From assembly GCA_013820755.1 (NCBI GenBank), contig JACDHZ010000005.1, positions 1 through 37,944 of the forward strand: 37,944 nucleotides of DNA, in the 5' to 3' direction. How positions within the stretch are numbered: position 1 is the first letter of the stretch; each line of letters opens with the position of its first letter. Below the pieces are notes generated by a model, which saw only the letters and a list, made by a program, of their open reading frames with translations, did no database searches and was not told where the DNA came from. The DNA comes from Chthoniobacterales bacterium. Lineage in GTDB: Bacteria; Verrucomicrobiota; Verrucomicrobiia; Chthoniobacterales; UBA10450. The position numbers and the translations under genes were made by a program. Of this stretch, positions 7,969-15,063 are shown piece by piece.

Positions 7969-9144
7969 CTAGCTGCCCCCTCCAAGCGGATTCGGGAGCT
8001 GGTGTGTTTTCATTTCGTTGATCGCCTTCAACAGCCGGATTGTGACGTCCCCGTCGAGTTTGTCGCCCGAGTAACGCGCTTCGTACAGCCCCTGCAAGTT
8101 GCTCGGTAGCTGCACGCCGTCTTTCACGAGGAATATGATGCGCCTGCCGTACAACGCCATCGCTGCACCGATCTCGATGAGGACGTTGGAGTTCAAGACT
8201 ATGTGCTCCTTCGCGGCAGCATCGACAAGTTTCATCTCGTCCTCGATGTGGATGATGGCGGCGCCACACGTCCGCATATCATTCATCACTTTGTCGGGAA
8301 CAGGCTGGGCAACAGACTCGCGCTCTACCGATACGACAGGGATCAGTTGTCCGAAGTTCAACAGATCCTTGATCGGAGTGATGAACGCTGTGTTCTTACC
8401 GTGAGTCACGAACACTCGATTCAACCGCGGGTCAGGCCCCTGCTGTGCAACCGGGCGGGTGGCAGCGCTCGGTGGTTCGACAGCTTGCGGCTCGCGGATG
8501 TCATCTGCTGCGCCGTCGGCGGAAGCGACGGGAGGAACCATCGAATGTTCAACGCCGGGTGATGTCGCGAGGTCATCTGCGCTCGTGCTGAGCCATTTCC
8601 CAGTGCTCGCATTTCGGATCAAACCCACACGCTCCATATTCTTCGTGAACACTGCTGCGCACTTCTCAGCGTGTTCACGAGGAACGCTGAATTCTCTCAC
8701 TAGTGTGTTCTGGAGGAATATGTCCTCTGGGAGCTTCTTCCCGCGGAAGTATTCATAGACAGCTCGAAACGTCGGGGGCGACAACGCTGCCTGGACGAGC
8801 GCCTTCCGTTCGTCGTCCGGAGTACGCGGTTCAACGATGTTTCGCCCACCCTCTTCTAGGGTAACCTTTTCGGAATTGAAGCTTCCCGACGTGAGGCTGT
8901 ACTTGATCGAAGCCGACAACAGCGTGCGAAAGTCGGAGCTGCCAGGGCTCAGGCCTATAGCGATCGCGGTTTCGGTTGGTGGCAGCGGTTGACCACCATT
9001 CTTGTCGGACAGCGCCTTCGCGACTCGGAGTGCGTCTTCCAACGTATGCTTTGGGAAGTCGCTTTTCACGCGGCCGCGATGATCTTCCTTAGTGGCGGAT
9101 GCGGCACCGCCGTTGCCGTTACGTTCACTGCTGTTTTTCTTCAT
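7969..9144 (-). CDS. TIR-like domain protein with N-terminal helical/winged-helix region; candidate defence effector
   Basis: This 391-residue protein has three parts. Residues 33-180 form an alpha/beta region resembling winged-helix modules (LEDALRVAKALSDKNGGQPL, then LPPTETAIAIGLSPGSSDFRT, given in part). Residues 181-240 are a Pro/Ala/Glu-rich linker. Residues 241-378 form a TIR-like nucleotide-binding domain of the kind seen in CBASS/Pycsar-associated effectors: RVFVTHGKN, AAIIHIEDE, NVLIEIGAAMALYG with the putative catalytic glutamate E324, and FLVKDGVQLPSNLQGL. TIR domains of this class cleave NAD+ or bind nucleotides. No cyclase gene is adjacent, so it would act alone or sense something through its N-terminal region. 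A good ribosome-binding site (AGGA) lies about 10 nt before the ATG. Function in antiphage defence is inferred from domain and island context. Confidence 0.82.
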   Translation of the reverse strand: MKKNSSERNGNGGAASATKEDHRGRVKSDFPKHTLEDALRVAKALSDKNGGQPLPPTETAIAIGLSPGSSDFRTLLSASIKYSLTSGSFNSEKVTLEEGGRNIVEPRTPDDERKALVQAALSPPTFRAVYEYFRGKKLPEDIFLQNTLVREFSVPREHAEKCAAVFTKNMERVGLIRNASTGKWLSTSADDLATSPGVEHSMVPPVASADGAADDIREPQAVEPPSAATRPVAQQGPDPRLNRVFVTHGKNTAFITPIKDLLNFGQLIPVVSVERESVAQPVPDKVMNDMRTCGAAIIHIEDEMKLVDAAAKEHIVLNSNVLIEIGAAMALYGRRIIFLVKDGVQLPSNLQGLYEARYSGDKLDGDVTIRLLKAINEMKTHQLPNPLGGGS

Positions 9145-9159
9145 TCTATTTGTCCTGCG

Positions 9160-9185
9160 AGTGATCGCTCAGTTTTGTGATCACT
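9160..9185 (-). promoter_or_regulatory. Inverted repeat just upstream of the TIR gene (candidate operator)
   Basis: AGTGATC at 9160-9166 and GATCACT at 9179-9185 are exact inverted copies separated by 12 nt. The pair sits 16 nt upstream of the TIR gene start codon, next to its ribosome-binding site. The geometry (7-bp half-sites, about 19 nt centre to centre) is that of a dimeric repressor site. The protein's own N-terminal region could be the binder; this is inference. Confidence 0.4.
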
Positions 9186-9271
9186 AGGTTTTGGTTGTGA
9201 ACCGAGTGCGCCGAACGTAACATTTCCCTGTTCTACGGGGGTTAGCGCTAGACGCTCTCCTCTTTCTGGCC

Positions 9272-9310
9272 GGGGTCGGGAATAACTGTTTTCCCGGCCC
9301 CGACTCTTTT
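9272..9310 (+). other. Strong GC-rich hairpin with trailing T-run
   Basis: Arms at 9272-9282 (ggggtcgggaa) and 9291-9301 (ttcccggcccc) pair over 11 bp with one G-T wobble and an 8-nt loop, followed by gactctttt. On the plus strand it looks like an intrinsic terminator, but no plus-strand gene precedes it. It could end a transcript not recognised here, or be a repeat. Confidence 0.4.
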
Positions 9311-9501
9311 ACAGCCACAGTGTGCCCAGCTGCATCACTCGTTTCAACCACTTTTTTGTAATTACTTCTGTGGTGGTTCGTCGCTGGCGATGCGTTTCTA
9401 TCGTGTGCCAGGCGGATGACGGTCGGTGGCGGTTAATAAGCGTTACAGCAAGCAATATCTTGGCTGACTTAGAAGAAATTCTCCGCGCTGAGCTACGGGT
9501 G

Positions 9502-9708
9502 ACCAGACGCGGGTTGGAATGCCCTGTGGCGCGGTGAGGTCACGAGAGTTCTTCGGCCAGCCGCGGTTTCGGGTCAGCTCTTCCGATGAATATGCTCAAT
9601 ACGAGGCACGCGCTGATTCCCGACAGCTTCATTGAGCGCATTTCAGCCTCACATCCGGAATCTGATCCGTCTTGCCCGTGCCTTCCTCGTTGGGCCAACA
9701 CCGAGCCA
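9502..9708. repeat. Direct repeat, copy 1 (about 207 bp)
   Basis: This segment recurs at 9853-10062 with roughly 90% identity and a few 1- to 3-nt length differences. Both copies begin at accaga(c/t)gcgggt and end at caacaccgagcca. All reading frames that cross it lack recognisable protein motifs. The 1,157-nt stretch 9145-10301 has no gene that I can support; its content is this repeat pair, the AT-rich spacer between them, the hairpin at 9272 and the palindrome at 9160. Confidence 0.85.
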
Positions 9709-9852
9709 ATTTTCAGTTTAACGCTAAGAACCAACGTCGAACAGTTTACGTGTTATTACATTTTCTCGGCAAATTCCATCCTTAGCATGCATAAGTTAAT
9801 ACATGTTATCTTATGTAAATTATGGCGTAACCTTCCCTTTCTGTTCGCGATA
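9709..9852. other. AT-rich spacer between the two direct repeats
   Basis: The spacer is clearly richer in A and T than its surroundings, especially 9735-9825, which includes the repetitive catgcataagttaatacatg stretch. No coding motif is visible. AT-rich islands of this kind can be promoters, protein-binding sites or scars of foreign DNA. Confidence 0.6.
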
Positions 9853-10062
9853 ACCAGATGCGGGTCGGGAATGCTCTGTGGCGCGGTGAGGTCACGAGAG
9901 TTCTTCGGCCAGCCGCGGTTTCGGGGTCGGCCTGTTCCGATGAAGACGCTCAATACGAGGCACCCGCTGATTCACGACAGCTTCATTGAGCGTATTTCAG
10001 CCTCACATGCGGAATCTGATCCGTCTTGCCCGTGCCTTGCTCGTTGAGGCAACACCGAGCCA
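9853..10062. repeat. Direct repeat, copy 2 (about 210 bp)
   Basis: This is the second copy of the 9502-9708 segment, 351 bp further on. Differences are scattered substitutions plus small indels, so the duplication is not very recent. No terminal inverted repeats or transposase lie with it, which argues against an insertion sequence. Confidence 0.85.
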
Positions 10063-10301
10063 GTCGCGCGCCGGCGGTAATCGTCACCGACAGGTGCGAT
10101 TACAGCGACTACCGGCCTGCGGCTCGGCTACGGTCAACGCGCCAGTCAGAAGGGTGCATTCGTATCCTGGTACGCGGCATTACGTGCGGTCGGCAAATGG
10201 TCTTCTACACGCGCGAGACGTGTTGAATTGTTCCCGATGGCCGACAGCTGCGGAATTCCTCCGTGTCCAACCACCCGAAGCGTGATTAGATTTCGGCCCA
10301 C

Positions 10302-10466
10302 ATGACCAAAGTTTACTCCGATCCCACCGCCGCCCTCGATAGCCTGCTCCACGACAACATGACGATCGTGGCGGCCGGGTTCGGGCTCTGCGGCATCCCG
10401 GAGAATCTCCTCGCCGCGTTGCGCGACAGCGGCGTGAAGGGGCTCACCGTTCTGCAGCGGGAATAG
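10302..10466 (+). pseudogene. Truncated 5' copy of the 3-oxoacid CoA-transferase gene
   Basis: The 54-residue reading frame starts MTKVYSDPTAALDSLLHDNM and is nearly identical to residues 1-49 of the intact gene at 11273. It includes the family signature GFGLCGIPE. The match stops abruptly after GVKGLTV, where four unrelated residues and a stop follow. About 50 nt upstream of the ATG are also recognisably similar to the sequence upstream of 11273. It is therefore a 5' fragment left by duplication or by an insertion that cut the gene. It lacks the catalytic glutamate region and cannot be active. Confidence 0.88.
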
Positions 10467-10506
10467 AATAGCCAGCGTCTGACCCGTAGATTATTCTCGC
10501 AATCGT

Positions 10507-10742
10507 ATGCCGATCGAGGAACTGCTGAAGCGGGTGACGATTGACGCCGCGGTGTGTCACGGGAAGCCGTGTATCCGCGGTCTGCGTTATCCATGCCGAT
10601 GCTGCTCGAGTTGATGAGCAGCGGAATGACTCAACAGGAAATTCTTGCTGATTACGAGGACTTGGAACCTGACGATCTGCTGGCGGTGTTGGCTTACGCG
10701 GCGCGTTTGAGCGACGCCAAACGCGTTGTGCTGACGCGGTGA
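10507..10742 (+). pseudogene. DUF433 antitoxin-like gene with a frameshift
   Basis: From ATG 10507 the frame reads MPIEELLKRVTIDAAVCHGK then PCIRGLRYP, the typical DUF433 start with its GKPCIRG motif. It then hits a stop at 10612. The rest of the domain (MLLELMSSGMTQQEILADY, then LEPDDLLAVLAYAARL) continues in the next frame to the TGA at 10740-10742. A single missing base near 10591-10594 (ccatgccg where ccagtgccg would be expected) restores one continuous 78-residue domain. DUF433 proteins are often antitoxins paired with DUF5615 PIN-like toxins, as here. Either true decay or a base-call error explains it. Confidence 0.82.
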
Positions 10743-11091
10743 AGTTTCTCGTCGACGCGCAATTGCCGGGGCGGCTCGCGCGGTTTCTCGGCAGCGCGGA
10801 GCATGATGCACTTCATACGCTTGATCTGCCGAACGGAAAGCCACCATGGACGCTGAGCTTTGTGACATCTGCCAGCGCGAAGAACGCGTGCTGGTGACAA
10901 AAGATCTGGATTTCACCGATTCGTTCCTGCTCAGGCATAAACCGGCTCTGCTGTTGTTGATCTCGACGGGCAATATCAACAATCGCGACCTGGAAGCGAT
11001 TTTTCGTGCACGGCTTTCCGATATTGTGACGGCGTTTGCTTTATCGTCGTTTGTGGAGCTCGACCGAGACGGCATTATCATTCACGGGTAG
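10739..11091 (+). pseudogene. DUF5615 PIN-like toxin gene with a frameshift
   Basis: A GTG at 10739 overlaps the antitoxin stop (GTGA) and gives VKFLVDAQLPGRLARFLGS, then HDALHTLDLPNGK, the DUF5615 N-terminus with its first aspartate. The frame then goes astray near 10828-10834 and ends at a stop. The remainder (MDAELCDICQREERVLVTKD, then FTDSFLL, LLLISTGNINNRDL and FVELDRDGIIIHG) lies in another frame from 10846 to 11091. One base lost in the short A-run gaaagcc would rejoin the halves into about 118 residues. It is the second one-base lesion in this toxin-antitoxin pair. Confidence 0.82.
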
Positions 11092-11145
11092 GGCTTGAGG
11101 CGGTTAGGTCGCACGCGGCACTATTGAGCGCAGAGAAAGTTCGTT

Positions 11146-11182
11146 TGCGCGAGGGCGCACAAACCAGCACGCGAGGGCGTGC
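11146..11182. repeat. Twin mini-hairpins with a common GAGG loop
   Basis: Two stem-loops with the same GAGG loop sit next to each other: 11146-11159 (tgcgc/gcgca) and 11167-11182 (gcacgc/gcgtgc). They lie in the leader region of the CoA-transferase gene. The stretch 11236-11262 also reads atccgtgctcatccgtgtaatccgtgg, an internally repetitive sequence. A regulatory role is possible but not shown; both look like dispersed intergenic repeats. Confidence 0.5.
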
Positions 11183-11272
11183 GCTCCCCAGACTTGTTGC
11201 CGCACTCAAGGACAGCGGCTCCGGAATTCATCCGTGCTCATCCGTGTAATCCGTGGTTAAACTTCCCTTCAC

Positions 11273-12628
11273 ATGAGCAAAGTTTACTCCGATCCCACCG
11301 CTGCCCTTGACGGCCTCCTCCACGACAACATGACGATCGCGGCGGGCGGATTCGGGCTTTGCGGCATCCCGGAGAATCTCATCGCCGCGTTGCGCGACAG
11401 CGGCGTGAAGGGGCTCACCATCGTGGGCAACAACGCGGGCGTGGATGGCTTCGGCATGGGCGTGCTGCTCACGACGCGGCAGGTGAAGAAGGTGATGGCT
11501 TCCTACGTGGGCGAGAACAAGGAATTCGAGCGCCAGGTGCTGTCGGGCGAGCTCGAGCTGGAGCTCATCCCGCAGGGGACGCTGGCGGAGCGATTGCGCG
11601 CGGGCGGCGCGGGGATTCCGGGGTTCTACACGCGCACGGGGTTCGGCACGAAGTTGACCGAGGGCAAGGAGACGAAGGCGTTCGACGGCAAGGAATACGT
11701 GCTGGAGCCGGGGATCACTGCCGACGTGTCGCTCGTGAAGGCGTGGAAGGGAGACAAATCCGGAAATCTCATCTACCGCAAGACCTCGCGGAACTTCAAC
11801 CCAATGATTGCGACGATCGGCAAAGTCTGCGTCGCCGAGGTGGAGCAACTTGTCGAGGTCGGCGAGCTAGACCCCGACCAGATCCACACCCCCGGCATCT
11901 ACGTTGATCGCATCATCCAAGGTGCCAGCTACGAGAAGCGGATTGAGTTCCGGACGGTGCAGGGAACCGCTGCGTCGAAGAAGGAGTCGCCGATTCGTCA
12001 GGTGATGGCGAAGCGTGCCGCGCAGGAGTTGCGCGACGGCTATTACGTCAATCTCGGGATCGGCATTCCGACGCTCGTGGCCAATTTCATTCCCGAAGGC
12101 ATGAACGTGACGTTGCAGTCGGAGAACGGCTTGCTAGGCATCGGGCCGTTTCCCACTGAAGACACGGTCGACCCCGATCTGATCAACGCCGGCAAACAGA
12201 CGATTACCGAGACGCCGGGTTCGGCCTACTTCTCGAGCGCTGATTCGTTCGCGATGATCCGCGGCGGGCACATTGATCTGGCGATCCTCGGCGCGCTCGA
12301 GGTGGCGGACAACGGCGACATCGCGAACTGGATGGTGCCCGGAAAGATGGTGAAAGGACCCGGCGGCGCGATGGATCTCGTCGCCGGCGTGAAGCGCGTG
12401 GTGGCGGTGATGGAGCACGTGGCGAAGGACGGCAGCCCGAAGATTCTCAAACAATGCACGCTCCCGATCACCGGACTCGGCGTGGTGAACCTGATCATCA
12501 CGGATCTGTGCGTTTTCGAGGTGAAGGACGGGGACGGGCTGGTGCTGACCGAACTGCATCCTGGTGTGACCGAAGAGGACATCCGCGCCAAAACCGGCGT
12601 GCCCTTCAAAGTCGCGCTGAAGCGGTGA
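11273..12628 (+). CDS. Fused 3-oxoacid CoA-transferase (SCOT-type, A and B subunits)
   Basis: The 451-residue protein carries both halves of a family I CoA-transferase in one chain. The A half (about 1-235) has GGFGLCGIPE and NNAGVDGFGMG. The B half (about 238-451) has LGIGIPTLVANFIPEG and the SENGLLGIGP box with the catalytic glutamate E284. It moves CoA from succinyl-CoA to acetoacetate (or a related 3-oxoacid) through a glutamyl-CoA intermediate. In many bacteria the subunits are separate genes (scoA/scoB, atoD/atoA); here they are fused as in mitochondrial SCOT. Acetoacetate is also the end product of tyrosine degradation via HppD at 23240. A 5' fragment of this gene lies upstream at 10302. 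Confidence 0.93.
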   Translation: MSKVYSDPTAALDGLLHDNMTIAAGGFGLCGIPENLIAALRDSGVKGLTIVGNNAGVDGFGMGVLLTTRQVKKVMASYVGENKEFERQVLSGELELELIPQGTLAERLRAGGAGIPGFYTRTGFGTKLTEGKETKAFDGKEYVLEPGITADVSLVKAWKGDKSGNLIYRKTSRNFNPMIATIGKVCVAEVEQLVEVGELDPDQIHTPGIYVDRIIQGASYEKRIEFRTVQGTAASKKESPIRQVMAKRAAQELRDGYYVNLGIGIPTLVANFIPEGMNVTLQSENGLLGIGPFPTEDTVDPDLINAGKQTITETPGSAYFSSADSFAMIRGGHIDLAILGALEVADNGDIANWMVPGKMVKGPGGAMDLVAGVKRVVAVMEHVAKDGSPKILKQCTLPITGLGVVNLIITDLCVFEVKDGDGLVLTELHPGVTEEDIRAKTGVPFKVALKR

Positions 12629-12636
12629 CTCTAAGC

Positions 12637-12713
12637 AATGTGGGAGGAGCCTTAGCGCCCCGATTTAGGGGATAGCCGCGGGGAAATCGGGGCACTAAGG
12701 CCCCTCCCACATT
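12637..12713. repeat. REP-like hairpin, family A, copy 1 (downstream of RAYT)
   Basis: Long inverted repeat: left arm aatgtgggaggagcctta, core cgccccgattt, right arm aaatcggggc then taaggcccctcccacatt. It lies between the convergent CoA-transferase and RAYT genes, 8 nt beyond the RAYT stop codon. The same arms recur at 13231, 14973 (half) and 15064. Confidence 0.92.
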
Positions 12714-12721
12714 GGGCTCGC

Positions 12722-13672
12722 TCAGTCATACATCAGCGGCCAGGGATCAGTGACCGCCTCCTTGCAGACAGCACTGCTTGCATCCCACTGCTCCGGTAGG
12801 TCCACGAATCCTTTCACCACGGGATTCTGCTCAATGTAGCGAGCAACGTACTCAAACTGCCTCGCCGTTTTGAGGTGCGTATCGTAGTAGCCGTCTTGCC
12901 AAGCCGTGCCATGCGTGCTGAGGACTCGATCAGTTTTTTGACCCACAAAGCTCATCATGGCGTGCATGAACTTGGGGAGCGTCCACGGCTCGCGCAGAGC
13001 GACGAGCGCATGCCAATGATCCGGCATCACGACAAAGGCGCGGAGGTGAATGCGTTCGTATTGCACGGCGAAACGGAAGGCAGAGACAATGACCGCGCGT
13101 GCCTCCGCGTCGAGCACAGGCTTCTTCGGCAGCAGCGACTTCGTGACAAAGAAAGTTGCTGATACATCACTCCAGCGATGCAAGCGCAGGTTCTTGGAAT
13201 GTGGAGCAGAAGGACGTGGGATCTGCCTTAAATGTGGGAGGGGCCTTAGTGCCCCGATTGGTGGGCTTATAATGTCTTGCGCGTTTGCCTTACCTGAAGA
13301 TCGGGGCACTGAGGCCCCTCCCACATTAAGAGCCGTCGGGACGGGCGTCTCGAAGTAGAGATGACGATGGCTGGCGCATCTGGGATTGAACCCTTGGCGA
13401 CAGCGCGGGCAAGTTGACTTGCAATCGAGATACTCGCGGACGGTCAGTTCATGCCCGCAAGCGCCGCACAGAACGGCCGGCGTGTCGAACTGCTCGTTAG
13501 GCCAAACTCTCGACACGTGTCCGGCGAGCTCGGCGTGGCATTCGTAACACGGGAACCACTTCTCGCAGCAGGCGAACTTGATCGCGATGATATCGGTTTC
13601 GCCAGAGTAATGAGCGCACCGGGTTTGATCATCCACCCCCACACCTTTGACGTCCACGTTGTGAATCTTCAT
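12722..13672 (-). CDS. CHY zinc-finger protein fused to REP-associated tyrosine transposase (RAYT)
   Basis: One uninterrupted frame encodes two unrelated parts. Numbered from the upstream ATG at 13696, residues 9-117 are a CHY-type zinc finger with CAHY, ACCEKWFPCYECH, CGACGHE, CPRCRQGFNPRC and a final HRHLYF, where such proteins normally end. Residues 124-156 are translated from a family A REP hairpin (13231-13327). Residues 170-320 are an IS200-like Y1 transposase of the RAYT type, with the HUH motif at MPDHWHAL (H227, H229) and the catalytic tyrosine probably Y287 in ARYIEQNPV. No ATG or GTG precedes the transposase part after the repeat, only a TTG (residue 172). ATG 13672 is preferred because 13696 overlaps the MFS gene. 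Whether the product is one fused chain is not known. Confidence 0.85.
   Translation of the reverse strand: MKIHNVDVKGVGVDDQTRCAHYSGETDIIAIKFACCEKWFPCYECHAELAGHVSRVWPNEQFDTPAVLCGACGHELTVREYLDCKSTCPRCRQGFNPRCASHRHLYFETPVPTALNVGGASVPRSSGKANAQDIISPPIGALRPLPHLRQIPRPSAPHSKNLRLHRWSDVSATFFVTKSLLPKKPVLDAEARAVIVSAFRFAVQYERIHLRAFVVMPDHWHALVALREPWTLPKFMHAMMSFVGQKTDRVLSTHGTAWQDGYYDTHLKTARQFEYVARYIEQNPVVKGFVDLPEQWDASSAVCKEAVTDPWPLMYD
13231..13327. repeat. REP-like hairpin, family A, copy 2 (inside the CHY-RAYT frame)
   Basis: Arms aatgtgggaggggcctta and taggcccctcccacatt-like (here gaggcccctcccacatt) flank an unusually long central spacer (about 35 nt). The whole element is open in the CHY-RAYT frame and so is translated. 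Together with the copy at 12637 it brackets the transposase part on both sides, the usual arrangement of a RAYT gene and its REP substrates. Confidence 0.92.
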
Positions 13673-13682
13673 CGCCACGCGC

Positions 13683-14972
13683 TCACGCTGCGGCACGCTC
13701 GCGCGGACATAGCAGCACGAGGAGTGACGCGATGATCCAGCACGCGATCATGAAAACGAATCCGGCCTCAAACGAGCCGGTCCGCTGGCTTAAGGTGCCA
13801 ATTATCTTCGGTCCGAAAAAACCTCCGACGCTGGCGATGCAGCTGATGAACCCAACCACGGCAGCCGCCGCCGAAGCCGTGAGAAATGAATCGGGCAGCG
13901 CCCAGAACGCCGGCAAATAGGCGCTCGTGCCGAAAATCACCAGCGAAAATATGATGACGAGTCCTGCGTTCGATTGCGGCAGGAAGAACCACGCGCCGAG
14001 AGCAAGCGCCGCAGTCAACTGCGGAATGGCGAAATGCCATCGGCGTTCGCCGGTGCGATCTGAATTCCAGCCGATCAGCAGCATTCCAATCAGGCCTACG
14101 ATGAACGGAATCGATCCTATCCACCCGATGCGCTGCACGTCCGTCCAACCGGTGAGCCGCTGGAGCATGGTTGGCATCCAGAACCAAAAGGCGTAGCCAC
14201 CGGAGTAGCAGAACAATAACCCGGCAGCTAGCAGCACGACCGGCTGCTGCCGGAGCGCCTGCGACATCGTCATGTGCTCTACGTCGGCCTTCGCGCGGCG
14301 CTCCCCGGCGAGGCGGGCCGCCAGCCAAGCGCGTTCCTCAGCGGGCAGCCAATGCGCTTCACCGGGTCGATCGGGCAGCACGAAAAGAGTCACGATTCCG
14401 AGCAACACCGCCGGCGCGCCTTCCAGCAGGAAAAGCCAGCGCCATCCAGGAATGCCGAGCCAGTGGACGCCGAGGATCGCGCCCGCAAGAGGTCCGCTTA
14501 GGATGTAGGCGATCGGGATCGCGGCCATAAATCGCGCCATCGCCTTTGCTCGGTCCTGGAGAACGAACCAGTGAGAGAGATAAACAATGACGCCGGGGAA
14601 AAATCCTGCTTCCGCTGCACCAAGCAGAAATCGCGCGCCATAAAGCTCGTGCGGAGTGCGAACCAGACCGGTGAGCGCGGTTAATACGCCCCATGTTATC
14701 AGCGTAATCGCGAGCAGCAGCCTGGCGCTCCATCGTTCCACCAGAAGTGCGCCGGGAATTTGCAGCAAAAGATAACCGATGAAGAAAATCCCGCTCGCCG
14801 TGCCGAACACGGAGTCAGTCAGGCCAAGGTCCCCTTTCATCCCGAGCGTCGCGTAGGCGATGTTCGTGCGGTCCAGATAGTTTGCGACGTAGAGGAGGAA
14901 CAGGAACGGCAGAAGCCGCCACGCGATGCGACTACGTGCCGTTGCTCCTGTCTCTGTCAGCGAGGAAGCCAT
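13683..14972 (-). CDS. MFS transporter, anion:cation symporter (ACS)-like family
   Basis: The 429-residue protein has the 12-helix major facilitator pattern in two six-helix halves with a charged central loop around residues 205-235. The first helix ends in YVANYLDRTNIAYA, a motif typical of the ACS/tartrate-phthalate transporter branch, and GAAEAGFFPGVIVYLSHWF in helices 4-5 is also characteristic. GWNSDRTGERRWH is the second-half loop motif. Substrates of the branch are organic anions such as tartrate, hexuronates or aromatic acids; which one cannot be told. Its ATG (14970-14972) directly abuts a half copy of the REP repeat. The CHY-RAYT gene begins 10 nt after its stop. Confidence 0.9.
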   Translation of the reverse strand: MASSLTETGATARSRIAWRLLPFLFLLYVANYLDRTNIAYATLGMKGDLGLTDSVFGTASGIFFIGYLLLQIPGALLVERWSARLLLAITLITWGVLTALTGLVRTPHELYGARFLLGAAEAGFFPGVIVYLSHWFVLQDRAKAMARFMAAIPIAYILSGPLAGAILGVHWLGIPGWRWLFLLEGAPAVLLGIVTLFVLPDRPGEAHWLPAEERAWLAARLAGERRAKADVEHMTMSQALRQQPVVLLAAGLLFCYSGGYAFWFWMPTMLQRLTGWTDVQRIGWIGSIPFIVGLIGMLLIGWNSDRTGERRWHFAIPQLTAALALGAWFFLPQSNAGLVIIFSLVIFGTSAYLPAFWALPDSFLTASAAAAVVGFISCIASVGGFFGPKIIGTLSQRTGSFEAGFVFMIACWIIASLLVLLCPRERAAA

Positions 14973-14998
14973 AATGTGGGAGGGGCCTTAACGCCCCG
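14973..14998. repeat. REP family A half-element at the MFS start codon
   Basis: Only one arm and the core (aatgtgggaggggcctta then acgccccg) are present. The element starts on the base next to the MFS ATG, so on the minus strand it supplies the last 26 nt of the leader; read that way, the sequence before the ATG is cccctcccacatt, which has no ribosome-binding site. Confidence 0.8.
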
Positions 14999-15063
14999 CG
15001 GCCGCTGGCGGTGCAGACTAATGCGCCGCCACTAACCCTCACAATGTGAATGTGAAGCGGCTC

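Noticed and set aside
9272-9310. Intrinsic terminator for a plus-strand gene
   Set aside because: The hairpin is convincing but no plus-strand gene ends before it, so it is listed only as a hairpin.
9586-10047. 153-residue plus-strand frame across both direct repeats
   Set aside because: It is open only by chance through the repeated DNA and the AT-rich spacer; no motif, and the two copies are read in different ways.
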